A stretch of DNA of 64,000 nucleotides from Aquimarina sp. Aq107 (GTDB taxonomy: Bacteria > Bacteroidota > Bacteroidia > Flavobacteriales > Flavobacteriaceae): assembly GCF_943733665.1 (NCBI RefSeq), contig NZ_OX030782.1:1886501-1950500 (forward strand). Direction: 5' to 3'. Each line of letters opens with the position of its first letter. The stretch's first letter is position 1. Both the position numbers and the translations under genes were made by a program. Shown here one piece after another: positions 25,638-33,933 of the stretch. The notes under the pieces are model-generated. The model had not been told where the DNA came from, did no database searches, and saw only the letters and a list, made by a program, of their open reading frames with translations.

Positions 25638-28082
25638 TTACTTTTTACCAATTCTTATAATGTCAGCAAATATACCAGATGCTGTTACTTCTGCACCAGC
25701 TCCAGCTCCTTTTACAATAAGAGGTTGTTCTGGATAGCGGTCTGTATAAAAAAGAACAATATTATCGCTTCCTTCTAAATTGTAGAACGGATGATCAGCA
25801 GGAATGTGTTGTAAACCTACTTTTGCTTTACCATTCTCATATTGAGCAACATACTTCAATCTACATTCTTTTTTGTTAGCTTCCTCTAGAATTTTAGCAA
25901 AATGAGCTTCGTTCTTTTTTAAGGATTCGAAAAAATCATCAACAGTTGGAGTATCCAAACTTTGTTGTGGTAAAAAAGCATCTTTTTCGATATCCTCTAG
26001 TTCCATGATTTGACCACTTTCTCTAGCCAGAATTAGAATTTTTCTAGCGACATCAACACCACTTAAATCAATTTTTGGATCTGGTTCGGTGTACCCTTCT
26101 TCCTGTGCTTGTTTTACAACATCATAAAAATTAGTATCTTCATTATAATTGTTAAATACAAAATTTAAACTACCCGATAACACTGCTTGTATTTTATGGA
26201 CATTATCACCTGACGCAATCAGATTGTTCAAGGTATCTATGATAGGTAAACCAGCACCTACATTAGTTTCATAAAGAAAAGAAGCGCTAAATTTTCGCGA
26301 AAGCTCTTTTAACTCAGAATAGTTAGCATATTCATCAGCACAAGCAATTTTATTGCAGGTTACAACCGCCATACTTTCTGATAAATAGTGCTTATATACT
26401 TTGGCAATATCTGGATTCGCGGTATTATCTACAAAAATCGAATTACGGATATTCATTGCTTTAGCAGTCTCAAAGAATTTTTCTGAATTCGCTTTTTCTC
26501 CACTAGCTAATTTATCTTCCCAAGAACTTAATTTAATTCCTTGTTCATCAAAAGCCATAGTTCTTGAATTAGAAATTCCCACTACACGTATCTTTAAGCG
26601 TAATTTATCATTTAAGTAACTTTTTTGCTGTTCTAATTGTGATAACAGCTTACTACCTACATTACCTACACCTGTGATAAATAAATTAAGTTGTTTTGTT
26701 TTTACTTCGAAAAAACGTTCGTGTAAAATATTTAGGGCTTTTTTGATATCTTTTTTTCCAATTACAACAGAAATATTTTTTTCAGAAGCTCCTTGAGCTA
26801 TTGCTCTAATATTTACATTGTTTTTACCTAAAGTGCTAAACATCTTACCACTTAAACCTTGATGGTGATACATATTATCACCAACTAAAGCAACGATAGC
26901 AGCGTCATTTTCAATTTTTACAGGATCTACTTTATGCTTTGTAATTTCAAACTCGAAAGCAGAATCTAAAACTGTTTTAGCTTTTTCTGCATCAACAGCT
27001 TCTACAGCTAAGCAGATAGAATGTTCAGAAGAAGCTTGAGTAATTAAGATTACATTGATATTTTCTAAAAATAAAGCTTCGAACAAACGTTTTGAAAACC
27101 CTGGAATACCAACCATTCCACTTCCTTCTAAGGATATTACAGAAATATTATCAATATGACTAATACCGGTAACTGGTTTTGGTCTATTAGTTACTTCTCT
27201 AGTAATTAAAGTACCTTGATCTTCAGGTTCAAAAGTATTTTTGATAACAATCGGAATGTTTTTATCTAAAACAGGATGAATTGTTGGAGGATAAATAACT
27301 TTAGCTCCAAAATGAGACAATTCCATCGCTTCCTGATAAGAAATGTGTGATACAGGTTTTGCTTGTTTTACTAATTTAGGGTTGGCAGTGTACATTCCAC
27401 TTACATCTGTCCAAATTTGTAATTTGTCAGCTTGTATACCAGATGCTAAAATTGCTGCTGTAAAATCTGATCCGCCTCTTCCTAAAGTTGTAGGTTCTCC
27501 AGCTGATGTTCTTGCTACAAAACCTGGAAATAGACTGATCTGATGTTTGTTATCCTCGGCGTATCGTTTTATTCTAAAATTAGTTTCTTCATAATCAATA
27601 GTAACTTTCGAAGCTTCTGTTGTAATAATATAATCTCTAGAATCTTTTAAAACGATGTCTAATCCTTTTACTTTGGCAGCTTCAGAAATTATAAAAGAGG
27701 ATAACATTTCTCCAAAACTAGCAATTACAGATTCGGTTTTAGGAGATAACTCACTTAGAAGATATACTCCTTCACAAAGGGATTCTAGTTTATTTAACTC
27801 TGATTTGACTTTGCTGATTATAGAGCTTTGCGAAACCACCGGGATTAATTCCTTGATAGCTTCGAGATGCCTACTTTCTATAATTGTTAGCGTATTTTTA
27901 TATTTTTCGTTGTTAGAAGAAGCTTCTTTACCAGCCTGTATTAATAGATCTGTAATTCCGCCAAGGGCAGAAACAACCACATAAAGAGGTTTGTTTACAG
28001 ACTGTTTTTCGATGATTTCTATTACTTTTTCTATAGTAGCTGCATTTGCAACTGAGGAACCTCCAAATTTTAGAACGTTCAT
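25638..28082 (-). CDS. thrA: Bifunctional aspartokinase / homoserine dehydrogenase
   Basis: 814 residues, the usual length for this fusion. Aspartokinase part: residues 1-~285 beginning KFGGSSVANAATIEKV, with FVARTSAGEPTTLGRGGSDF. Two regulatory ACT domains lie at ~300-455. Homoserine dehydrogenase part from ~465: Rossmann motif FITGVGNVGSKLL, catalytic region YTEPDPKIDLSGVDVARKIL. It performs the first and third reactions of the aspartate pathway towards threonine; in enteric bacteria the enzyme is inhibited by threonine through the ACT domains. First structural gene of the operon, preceded by a leader peptide gene and a strong promoter. Confidence 0.97.
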   Translation of the reverse strand: MNVLKFGGSSVANAATIEKVIEIIEKQSVNKPLYVVVSALGGITDLLIQAGKEASSNNEKYKNTLTIIESRHLEAIKELIPVVSQSSIISKVKSELNKLESLCEGVYLLSELSPKTESVIASFGEMLSSFIISEAAKVKGLDIVLKDSRDYIITTEASKVTIDYEETNFRIKRYAEDNKHQISLFPGFVARTSAGEPTTLGRGGSDFTAAILASGIQADKLQIWTDVSGMYTANPKLVKQAKPVSHISYQEAMELSHFGAKVIYPPTIHPVLDKNIPIVIKNTFEPEDQGTLITREVTNRPKPVTGISHIDNISVISLEGSGMVGIPGFSKRLFEALFLENINVILITQASSEHSICLAVEAVDAEKAKTVLDSAFEFEITKHKVDPVKIENDAAIVALVGDNMYHHQGLSGKMFSTLGKNNVNIRAIAQGASEKNISVVIGKKDIKKALNILHERFFEVKTKQLNLFITGVGNVGSKLLSQLEQQKSYLNDKLRLKIRVVGISNSRTMAFDEQGIKLSSWEDKLASGEKANSEKFFETAKAMNIRNSIFVDNTANPDIAKVYKHYLSESMAVVTCNKIACADEYANYSELKELSRKFSASFLYETNVGAGLPIIDTLNNLIASGDNVHKIQAVLSGSLNFVFNNYNEDTNFYDVVKQAQEEGYTEPDPKIDLSGVDVARKILILARESGQIMELEDIEKDAFLPQQSLDTPTVDDFFESLKKNEAHFAKILEEANKKECRLKYVAQYENGKAKVGLQHIPADHPFYNLEGSDNIVLFYTDRYPEQPLIVKGAGAGAEVTASGIFADIIRIGKK

Positions 28083-28125
28083 AATATATTTTTTATAATG
28101 ATGTATTTGATAAAGCTTTTCGTTC

Positions 28126-28146
28126 GTTTATTTACTTAAAATAAAC
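28126..28146 (-). other. AT-rich stem-loop between the thr leader and thrA
   Basis: GTTTATTT / AAATAAAC, an 8-bp perfect inverted repeat with a 5-nt loop, 32-64 bp after the leader stop. On the minus strand it is followed by GAACGAAAAGC rather than a T run, so it does not look like an intrinsic terminator. It might take part in alternative folding of the leader mRNA. Confidence 0.35.
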
Positions 28147-28177
28147 TAACTACTTAATTTCTATGATATATAAATGA

Positions 28178-28291
28178 TTAACCCCTAAGGGTAATAATAA
28201 TAGTAGAAGTACGTGTAAATGAAGTGTAGGCGAAAGCCGCTGTTGTTCCTAACGCGAAAAGTAAAACCGAGATTGAAACCGTACTAAACAT
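28178..28291 (-). CDS. Threonine operon leader peptide (thrL-like)
   Basis: A 37-codon frame with ATG at 28291 and TAA at 28178-28180, 95 bp before thrA. The peptide begins MFSTVSISVLLFALGTTAA and ends FTRTSTIIITLRG. The last 15 residues hold four Thr and three consecutive Ile, the amino acids whose charged tRNAs report the pathway's end products, just as in enteric thrL. The ATG is about 16 nt past the predicted transcription start of a perfect promoter (28314-28342), so it is the first translated frame of the thr mRNA. The N-terminal half is hydrophobic and signal-like. A weak AT-rich stem-loop (28126-28146) lies between leader and thrA, but no intrinsic terminator is seen, so the control mechanism is not clear. 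Confidence 0.75.
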   Translation of the reverse strand: MFSTVSISVLLFALGTTAAFAYTSFTRTSTIIITLRG

Positions 28292-28313
28292 TAGTTTGAT
28301 TTATATTTAAGTT

Positions 28314-28342
28314 CAAATGTATAATTTTTTACTTTTGAACAA
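28314..28342 (-). promoter_or_regulatory. Promoter of the threonine operon
   Basis: On the minus strand TTG (28342-28340), 18 bp, TACATTTG (28321-28314): full match to the Bacteroidota consensus TTG-N17-23-TAnnTTTG. Transcription would start near 28307. The first reading frame is the leader peptide at 28291. Confidence 0.8.
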
Positions 28343-28486
28343 AATAAAAACGTTAGTAATCATAAACTTTTATTGATACTTTAATTTAAGGCTATATTCG
28401 TTAAAGCATTCTTAAAAAAATCAAATCAAAAAGGATTATCAATGTTTATAACATGTATTAACAAATAATCACTAAAATTTAAACTT

Positions 28487-30022
28487 GTGAAGATATTTTC
28501 CGCTGATCAAATGCGTAAGGCAGACGAAGTAACTATTCAATCTCAAAAGATTACTTCTTTAGAGTTGATGGAAAGAGCTGCTACTCAAATATTCAATGTT
28601 TTACATCAACGATTGCAAGGAGCTCCGATTCCGATTCATGTATTTTGCGGTATTGGAAATAATGGAGGAGATGGTTTAGTGATTTCACGTTTGTTAGTGG
28701 AACATGGATATCACGTAAAGACATATATCGTAAATTTTAGTGATAAAAGATCTGATGGTTTCTTAGTAAATTATGATCGTTTAAAGGGAATAGGAGTAGA
28801 ATGGCCTGTGCAACTAAAGTCCGATGAAGATTTTCCAGAGATCAAGCAACAGGATATGGTAATCGATGCAATTTTTGGGATAGGTTTAAATAGGCCGGTA
28901 GTACCTTGGGTTATTAATTTAATTAAGCATATTAATGCGTCCAGATGTTTTACGTTATCTATAGATGTACCTTCAGGTTTATATGCAGATAAAGGACCAG
29001 ATGATCCAGAAGGTGTTATATATGCTTCTACAACCGTTACTTTTCAATTACCTAAGCTAATATTTTTCTTACCAGAAACTGGACAGTATTCTCAAGACAT
29101 GGAGGTTATTGATATAGGCCTAAGTAGAGAGTTTATATCCCAAACTCCGGGCTTTGCAGAATTAATAGGTAAGAACGAAGTACTTTCTCTATACAGGCCT
29201 CGTCATAAATTTGCTCATAAAGGAGATTATGGACATTGTTTACTTATTGGAGGAAGTTATGGTAAAATAGGTAGTACAGTTTTAGCAACAGAAGCTGCTT
29301 TAAGAATAGGAGCGGGCCTTGCTACTGCATATATTCCAGAATGTGGATATGATATTTTACAGTCTACGGTTCCCGAAGCAATGGTTATTACGGATGAAGA
29401 AGATGATTATATCTCTAAAATAAAGTTTGATATTAAACCATCCGTTATTGGAGTAGGAGTTGGTTTAGGAACTAATGATAAAACGATTGAGGCATTTGGC
29501 GAATTCTTAAAAGAAAATAAAACTCAATTAGTGATTGATGCTGATGGGATTAATATATTAGCTCATAAAACAGATCTATTACAGTATATACCAGCAAAAA
29601 CGGTATTAACTCCACATCCTGGAGAATTAAAACGTTTGATAGGGGATTGGAAAGATGATTTTGATAAGATTAGTAAAGTAAAAGAGTTTACTAAAAAGAA
29701 TGATTGTATTATTGTAGTGAAAGGAGCAAATAGTTTGGTTATTTATCAAGATGATATTTATGTAAATACTTCTGGTAATCCAGGAATGGCTACTGCTGGT
29801 AGCGGAGATGTGTTAACTGGAATTATAACAGGTTTAATTTCTCAAGGATATGATTCGCTGCACGCAGCAGTATTTGGAGTTTATTTACACGGTAGTGCTG
29901 GAGATATAGCAATTCAACAAACTGGTTATCAGGGTTTACTAGCAAGAGATATTATTTCCCACATAGGAAAATCTTATATAGAATTATTCAAAAAACCACA
30001 ACAAGCACCGCCAGAAGCATAA
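28487..30022 (+). CDS. nnr: Bifunctional NAD(P)H-hydrate epimerase / ADP-dependent NAD(P)H-hydrate dehydratase
   Basis: 511 residues, the normal length of the fused enzyme. The N-terminal YjeF_N epimerase domain (about 1-215) has FCGIGNNGGDGLVISRLL and the SIDVPSGLY loop. The C-terminal dehydratase domain (about 225-500) has LLIGGSYGKIGSTVLATEAA, TPHPGELKRL and the ATP/ADP-site motif GMATAGSGDVLTGIITGLI. It repairs damaged, hydrated NADH and NADPH in the cytoplasm. The start is a GTG at 28487; the alternative ATG (residue 9) would cut conserved N-terminal residues. Divergent from the thr operon, with about 145 bp from the thr promoter. Confidence 0.95.
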   Translation: MKIFSADQMRKADEVTIQSQKITSLELMERAATQIFNVLHQRLQGAPIPIHVFCGIGNNGGDGLVISRLLVEHGYHVKTYIVNFSDKRSDGFLVNYDRLKGIGVEWPVQLKSDEDFPEIKQQDMVIDAIFGIGLNRPVVPWVINLIKHINASRCFTLSIDVPSGLYADKGPDDPEGVIYASTTVTFQLPKLIFFLPETGQYSQDMEVIDIGLSREFISQTPGFAELIGKNEVLSLYRPRHKFAHKGDYGHCLLIGGSYGKIGSTVLATEAALRIGAGLATAYIPECGYDILQSTVPEAMVITDEEDDYISKIKFDIKPSVIGVGVGLGTNDKTIEAFGEFLKENKTQLVIDADGINILAHKTDLLQYIPAKTVLTPHPGELKRLIGDWKDDFDKISKVKEFTKKNDCIIVVKGANSLVIYQDDIYVNTSGNPGMATAGSGDVLTGIITGLISQGYDSLHAAVFGVYLHGSAGDIAIQQTGYQGLLARDIISHIGKSYIELFKKPQQAPPEA

Positions 30023-30138
30023 AATTCTTTAATTCACGTTGAAAAATAACGTTTAAAACGTACAATTTTATCAGCTTTTTGTAGTTAATTTGAATATTGA
30101 TATCCATACTATCAAGAATTAAATTAAAAAAGCAAAAA

Positions 30139-31008
30139 ATGATGAAAAACAAGATGATGGCGATGGCAGCAATCGCCTTAGGATTATTAGGTGTTTCCTG
30201 TTCTAGTGATGACGGACCACCTGTAGCTAATGTTGCTATAGAAACAATTGGATTAGAAAACTTAACAGGAGGTTCTACCTACCAAGGATGGTTGATAGTA
30301 GATGGTCAAGCAGTGCCAACAAGTAGATTTACAAACCCTGCGGGAACTATAAATCTTACAGTATTAGCTTCTGACTTAGCTGATGCTACCGAATTTGTTC
30401 TTACTGTAGAACCAGTAGGTGATACTGATAATGTTCCTTCGGATGCTAAAATTTTGACAGGAAGTTTTAATGGATCTAATACCGCGACACTTAATTTTGC
30501 ACCAGTGGTTGCGGATTTATCTAGTACAGCGGGACAGTTTTTTCTAGCTACTCCAACTGATGACGTAGCTGATAATGATGAATTTGGTGTTTGGTTTATG
30601 GATGGAACATCTGCAGGATTAACATTGCCTACTTTAGCGAGTGGTTGGAAATATGAAGGTTGGGTAGATTTTGGTAATGTAACTGTTTCAACTGGAACAT
30701 TTTCTGATGTAGAAGGAAGAGATGACGCTAATTTCTTTAGTGGTTCAGGAGGAATGATTCCAGATTTTCCTGGTGAAGACTTTCTTGTACTTCCAAGTCA
30801 AATCCCTTTAACTGGTGTAACATTTCCTGCTTCAATAACAAGTAGAAGAGTTTTTATTACTGTAGAGCCTTTTGGAGATAATGATCCAGCACCTTTCTAC
30901 ATTGAACCATTAAGTGGAACTGCGGGTATTACAACAGGTCCTGCAAATCCTGTTACAATGATTTCGGATACTTCTATGCCTTCAGGTAGAGCAACAAGAC
31001 CTAATTAA
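30139..31008 (+). CDS. Lipoprotein with two RskA-like (anti-sigma-K C-terminal) domains
   Basis: 289 residues from the ATG at 30139, which begins a lipoprotein signal ending in LLGVSC. The mature protein contains two related domains (about 28-135 and 140-270). Each has a YxGWxxxxGxxVxTGxF-like opening (STYQGWLIVDGQAVPTSRF; WKYEGWVDFGNVTVSTGTF), then a VEPxGDxDxxP element (TVEPVGDTDNVPSD; TVEPFGDNDPAPF). These match the C-terminal domain of RskA-type anti-sigma factors, but the N-terminal sigma-binding part and membrane helix are absent. So it is not an anti-sigma factor itself; the domain is used extracellularly. Function unknown. A bidirectional terminator follows. Confidence 0.7.
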   Translation: MMKNKMMAMAAIALGLLGVSCSSDDGPPVANVAIETIGLENLTGGSTYQGWLIVDGQAVPTSRFTNPAGTINLTVLASDLADATEFVLTVEPVGDTDNVPSDAKILTGSFNGSNTATLNFAPVVADLSSTAGQFFLATPTDDVADNDEFGVWFMDGTSAGLTLPTLASGWKYEGWVDFGNVTVSTGTFSDVEGRDDANFFSGSGGMIPDFPGEDFLVLPSQIPLTGVTFPASITSRRVFITVEPFGDNDPAPFYIEPLSGTAGITTGPANPVTMISDTSMPSGRATRPN

Positions 31009-31036
31009 ATCTTATTTTAAGATATAACAAGAATAC

Positions 31037-31070
31037 TAAAAAGACTCTCGTTTTTTCGAGAGTCTTTTTA
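31037..31070. terminator. Bidirectional terminator
   Basis: A 14-bp perfect stem TAAAAAGACTCTCG / CGAGAGTCTTTTTA with a T6 loop, between the convergent RskA-like and LRR genes; it overlaps the last codon of the LRR gene. Confidence 0.9.
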
Positions 31071-32015
31071 TTTATAATTCTTTTGTTTGAACGATAGTAA
31101 GAAGAATCCCTTGAAAGTTTCTTTAGCTTTTGTGATCTCTTCTTGAGATAATGGGTTGTTATCCAAAATTAATCCCGCTAATGGATATTTTTCAGTTTCA
31201 TAGGTAGTAGGGATTGATACAATCTCATTATTATTAATGTGTACCATAAGTAAAGATTTCATACTGGAAAAAACACTTGGGAGCTCTTTAAATTTGTTAA
31301 ACCCTGCATGTATTACCCACACATTTTTCATTTCTTTTAATTGATCAGGAAGCGTTTTTAAATCATTATGATCTATATAGAAAAATCGTATTTGATTAAG
31401 TTTACTAATGGTGTTTGGTAGCTTCTTTAGGTTATTATGATCTATCCATAAAGAATACAGATCAGGTAATTTTCCTAAATAAGAATAACTTTCTGCATCG
31501 TCTATTTCATTATATGATAAATTTAGATCTCTTAGTGTATTAATAGCTGTTATATTCTCAGGAATTTTAGTAAGCTGGTTATTTTTTAGGTTTAAAAACT
31601 CAATGGGTAATTCAGAAATTTGCTGTAGTATTTGCGAGAGATCAATGCCTGGATTATTTATTAATGAAATCTGCTTTAGTTTAGGGAATAGTTTAATGGA
31701 TTCAGGAATAGTTTTAATGCCTAAGCTATCTAAAATTAAAACTTCGAGGTTTTTATGAACAGAAAGCAGACGAAGACTACTGTCAATATCTAAGTTCTTG
31801 TTATTACTTAGATTAATCATTCTAAGATCTTTTAATTTGGTAATTGAGTTAGGTAATTCTTTAAGTTTTTGATTGCTTAGGTCTAAACGATGGATTTTTG
31901 AGAACTTCTCTGAATCGATTTCTATATGAGTTTTACTATAAAATGTGGTGTAAGTATTACAGCTACTGCATAGCAATAGAAAACACAGGTGATATAAGAG
32001 TTGTTTTTTAATCAT
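31068..32015 (-). CDS. Leucine-rich-repeat lipoprotein
   Basis: 315 residues from the ATG at 32015, which opens a lipoprotein signal (MIKKQLLYHLCFLLLCSSC); the frame extends 8 codons further to 32039. Residues ~45-290 form about ten leucine-rich repeats of the LxxLxLxxNxLxxLP type (for example LDLSNQKLKELPNSITKLKD, IRFFYIDHNDLKTLPDQLKE). Such solenoids bind proteins or glycans at the cell surface. The start overlaps the end of the upstream barrel-like gene by 8 bases, so translation is probably coupled. Convergent with the RskA-like gene. Confidence 0.85.
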   Translation of the reverse strand: MIKKQLLYHLCFLLLCSSCNTYTTFYSKTHIEIDSEKFSKIHRLDLSNQKLKELPNSITKLKDLRMINLSNNKNLDIDSSLRLLSVHKNLEVLILDSLGIKTIPESIKLFPKLKQISLINNPGIDLSQILQQISELPIEFLNLKNNQLTKIPENITAINTLRDLNLSYNEIDDAESYSYLGKLPDLYSLWIDHNNLKKLPNTISKLNQIRFFYIDHNDLKTLPDQLKEMKNVWVIHAGFNKFKELPSVFSSMKSLLMVHINNNEIVSIPTTYETEKYPLAGLILDNNPLSQEEITKAKETFKGFFLLSFKQKNYK

Positions 32016-32964
32016 CTGTAGTCGTTTTATAAAATACATTTCCGCTTACTTCTATATAGATTTTATCTTTGGTTTCTACTAACCAAGGGAATCTAGGATT
32101 TAGCCCTAAACCATCATGCAGTATGTTTTGTATATATGCTCCTGCTTTTTGGCTATTAATTCCTAGTTTAGAATGTATCGAAAAATCATTTTCTTGATGC
32201 GTTACATATCCGTATAAGTTTCCATAAAAAAGCTCTTTAAATGGAGGTAGTGTAAACCATACGTTTTTACGCCCATCATCAGAGTTTATTTGATTTCTAG
32301 GTGATTGACTATAATCAGGTCTTGGTGTAAATAAATCAATACCAATCCCAAATTTTTGTATTGTTTGCGGATCAATGATTTTAGTAAAACCAATGTCCAA
32401 AGAACCTGTGACACCATAATCGGTCCCTGCTCCCTTAAATAGTCCAATACTAAAATCATTCTGAAAGGCGAAATGGATATTATGATTTGCATTACTAAAT
32501 CGCATAAGAAATGCTCCACGTCTTAGCCCATATGATTTCAAAGATTTAGGAAGATAATCTTTACTAAAACCAAAGCCTAAACCATTAAAACCACCTTTTC
32601 CATTAGGGTTAAATATAAGGGTAGTGTTTAGGTTAGAAATAGATGATCCCAGTAAATTACTGTTTTTACCAATACCAGCTAATGCAAAAAATTCATAAGA
32701 ATATGCGAGTCCAGAATCATTAACAGTGTGTCGTTTTAAGAATTGATAAGAAGCAAAAGATAATCCACTTTCCATAGAAATATCTCCATAGTTTAAAATT
32801 CCAAAACCATAAGCTCCTAGTTTTAACCATTGATTTTGACTGCCAATAGTAATTTCTGCCTTAAGCATGATACCCCCATCTGCACTGAAGCGTTGCGAAT
32901 AGATTAAAGAGCAACTTAAAAATAGGATATAGGTAATGTGTTTTCTTAAGGTATTCAAAATCAT
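32008..32964 (-). CDS. Exported beta-rich protein, possibly polymorphic toxin type 23 / barrel family
   Basis: 318 residues with a signal peptide ending near residue 24 (FLSCSLIYSQ). The mature part is rich in Gly, Phe and Tyr with alternating strands (WLKLGAYGFGILNYGDISME, SYEFFALAGIGKNSNL, HFAFQNDFSIGLFKGAG). Flavobacterial proteins of this look and size are sometimes annotated with a polymorphic toxin type 23 domain; I recall this only loosely and the sequence alone reads as an all-beta exported protein. It lies between xerD-like (one-base gap) and the LRR lipoprotein gene (8-base overlap), so the three form one transcript. Confidence 0.6.
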   Translation of the reverse strand: MILNTLRKHITYILFLSCSLIYSQRFSADGGIMLKAEITIGSQNQWLKLGAYGFGILNYGDISMESGLSFASYQFLKRHTVNDSGLAYSYEFFALAGIGKNSNLLGSSISNLNTTLIFNPNGKGGFNGLGFGFSKDYLPKSLKSYGLRRGAFLMRFSNANHNIHFAFQNDFSIGLFKGAGTDYGVTGSLDIGFTKIIDPQTIQKFGIGIDLFTPRPDYSQSPRNQINSDDGRKNVWFTLPPFKELFYGNLYGYVTHQENDFSIHSKLGINSQKAGAYIQNILHDGLGLNPRFPWLVETKDKIYIEVSGNVFYKTTTDD

Positions 32965-32965
32965 A

Positions 32966-33862
32966 CTATCTTCTTGGATGAAACGTATTAATTACCTCAC
33001 TAAGATGGCTTCTGTCCATATGCATATATATTTCTGTAGTCGTAATACTTTCATGACCTAACATTAATTGAATAGCTCTAAGGTCTGCTCCGTTTTCTAA
33101 TAAATGAGTAGCAAAAGAATGTCTGAAGGTATGTGGACTTATATTTTTATGAATTCCAGCTCTTTCAACAAGTCTTTTTACAATGGTAAAAATCATCGCT
33201 CGTGTAAGTTGTTTTCCTCTTCTGTTTAAAAACAAAGTATCTTCATGTCCATTCTGAATGTTTAGATGAGTTCTTATTTCATCCTTGTAAATATTGATGT
33301 ATTTATGTGTTACATCTCCAATAGGAACAAATCTTTGTTTATCACCTTTACCAGTGATACTAATAAAACCTTCATCAAAGAAAAGATCCGAGAGTTTTAT
33401 ATTGATCAATTCGCTAACTCTTAATCCACAACCATAAAGTGTTTCGATAATGGCTCGATTACGCTCTCCTTCAGCTTTGCTTAAATCTACCTTAGAAATA
33501 ATTAAATCTATTTCTTCTAATGATAAAGTATCGGGTAGTTTTCTTCCAATTTTAGGAGCTTCTATAAGTTCCATTGGATTTGTATCTCTATAATCTTCAA
33601 AAACTAAATAATTAAAAAAACTTTTTAATCCAGATATGATTCGGGCCTGTGATCTAGCATTTACTAGTTTTGCGGTTTCATATATAAATTGTTGTAGTAT
33701 ATCTTTTTTTATGGATAATGGAGTCTTTTGTATATCGTGTGCTTCTAGATATTTGATTAGTCTTTGAATATCAAGATTATAGTTAATGATGGAATTATCA
33801 GAAAGTCCTCTTTCTATTTTTAGATAATGTTCATAGTCTTTTATGGCGTGACTCCATTTCAT
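32966..33862 (-). CDS. xerD: Tyrosine recombinase, XerD type
   Basis: 298 residues, the standard XerC/XerD length. The N-terminal SAM-like DNA-binding domain spans ~1-90 (YEHYLKIERGLSDNSIINYN). The catalytic domain contains all six residues: Arg in YGCGLRVSELIN, Lys in ITGKGDKQRFVPIG, HxxR in HTFRHSFATHLLENG, the second His in LGHESITTTEIY and the Tyr nucleophile in EIYMHMDRSHL. Bacteroidota generally carry one chromosomal XerD that resolves chromosome dimers at dif; this one fits, but a role as a paralogue cannot be excluded. It heads a three-gene unit with two surface proteins, which is unexpected for a housekeeping recombinase. Confidence 0.93.
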   Translation of the reverse strand: MKWSHAIKDYEHYLKIERGLSDNSIINYNLDIQRLIKYLEAHDIQKTPLSIKKDILQQFIYETAKLVNARSQARIISGLKSFFNYLVFEDYRDTNPMELIEAPKIGRKLPDTLSLEEIDLIISKVDLSKAEGERNRAIIETLYGCGLRVSELINIKLSDLFFDEGFISITGKGDKQRFVPIGDVTHKYINIYKDEIRTHLNIQNGHEDTLFLNRRGKQLTRAMIFTIVKRLVERAGIHKNISPHTFRHSFATHLLENGADLRAIQLMLGHESITTTEIYMHMDRSHLSEVINTFHPRR

Positions 33863-33881
33863 TTTTCTAATATAAAAAGAA

Positions 33882-33910
33882 AAACCATCCTGATCTAATC
33901 AGGATGGTTT
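33882..33910 (-). terminator. Rho-independent terminator of an outer-membrane protein gene
   Basis: AAACCATCCTGA / TCAGGATGGTTT, 12-bp stem, 5-nt loop; on the minus strand followed by TCTTTTTATATT. It sits between the stop of the OMP gene (33934) and the start of xerD. Confidence 0.85.
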
Positions 33911-33933
33911 AATAAATTTTTAAAAGTTAGTTT

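Noticed and set aside
32008-32964. Active polymorphic toxin with immunity gene
   Set aside because: The remembered family name is uncertain, no immunity-like gene is adjacent, and the protein reads as an exported beta protein.
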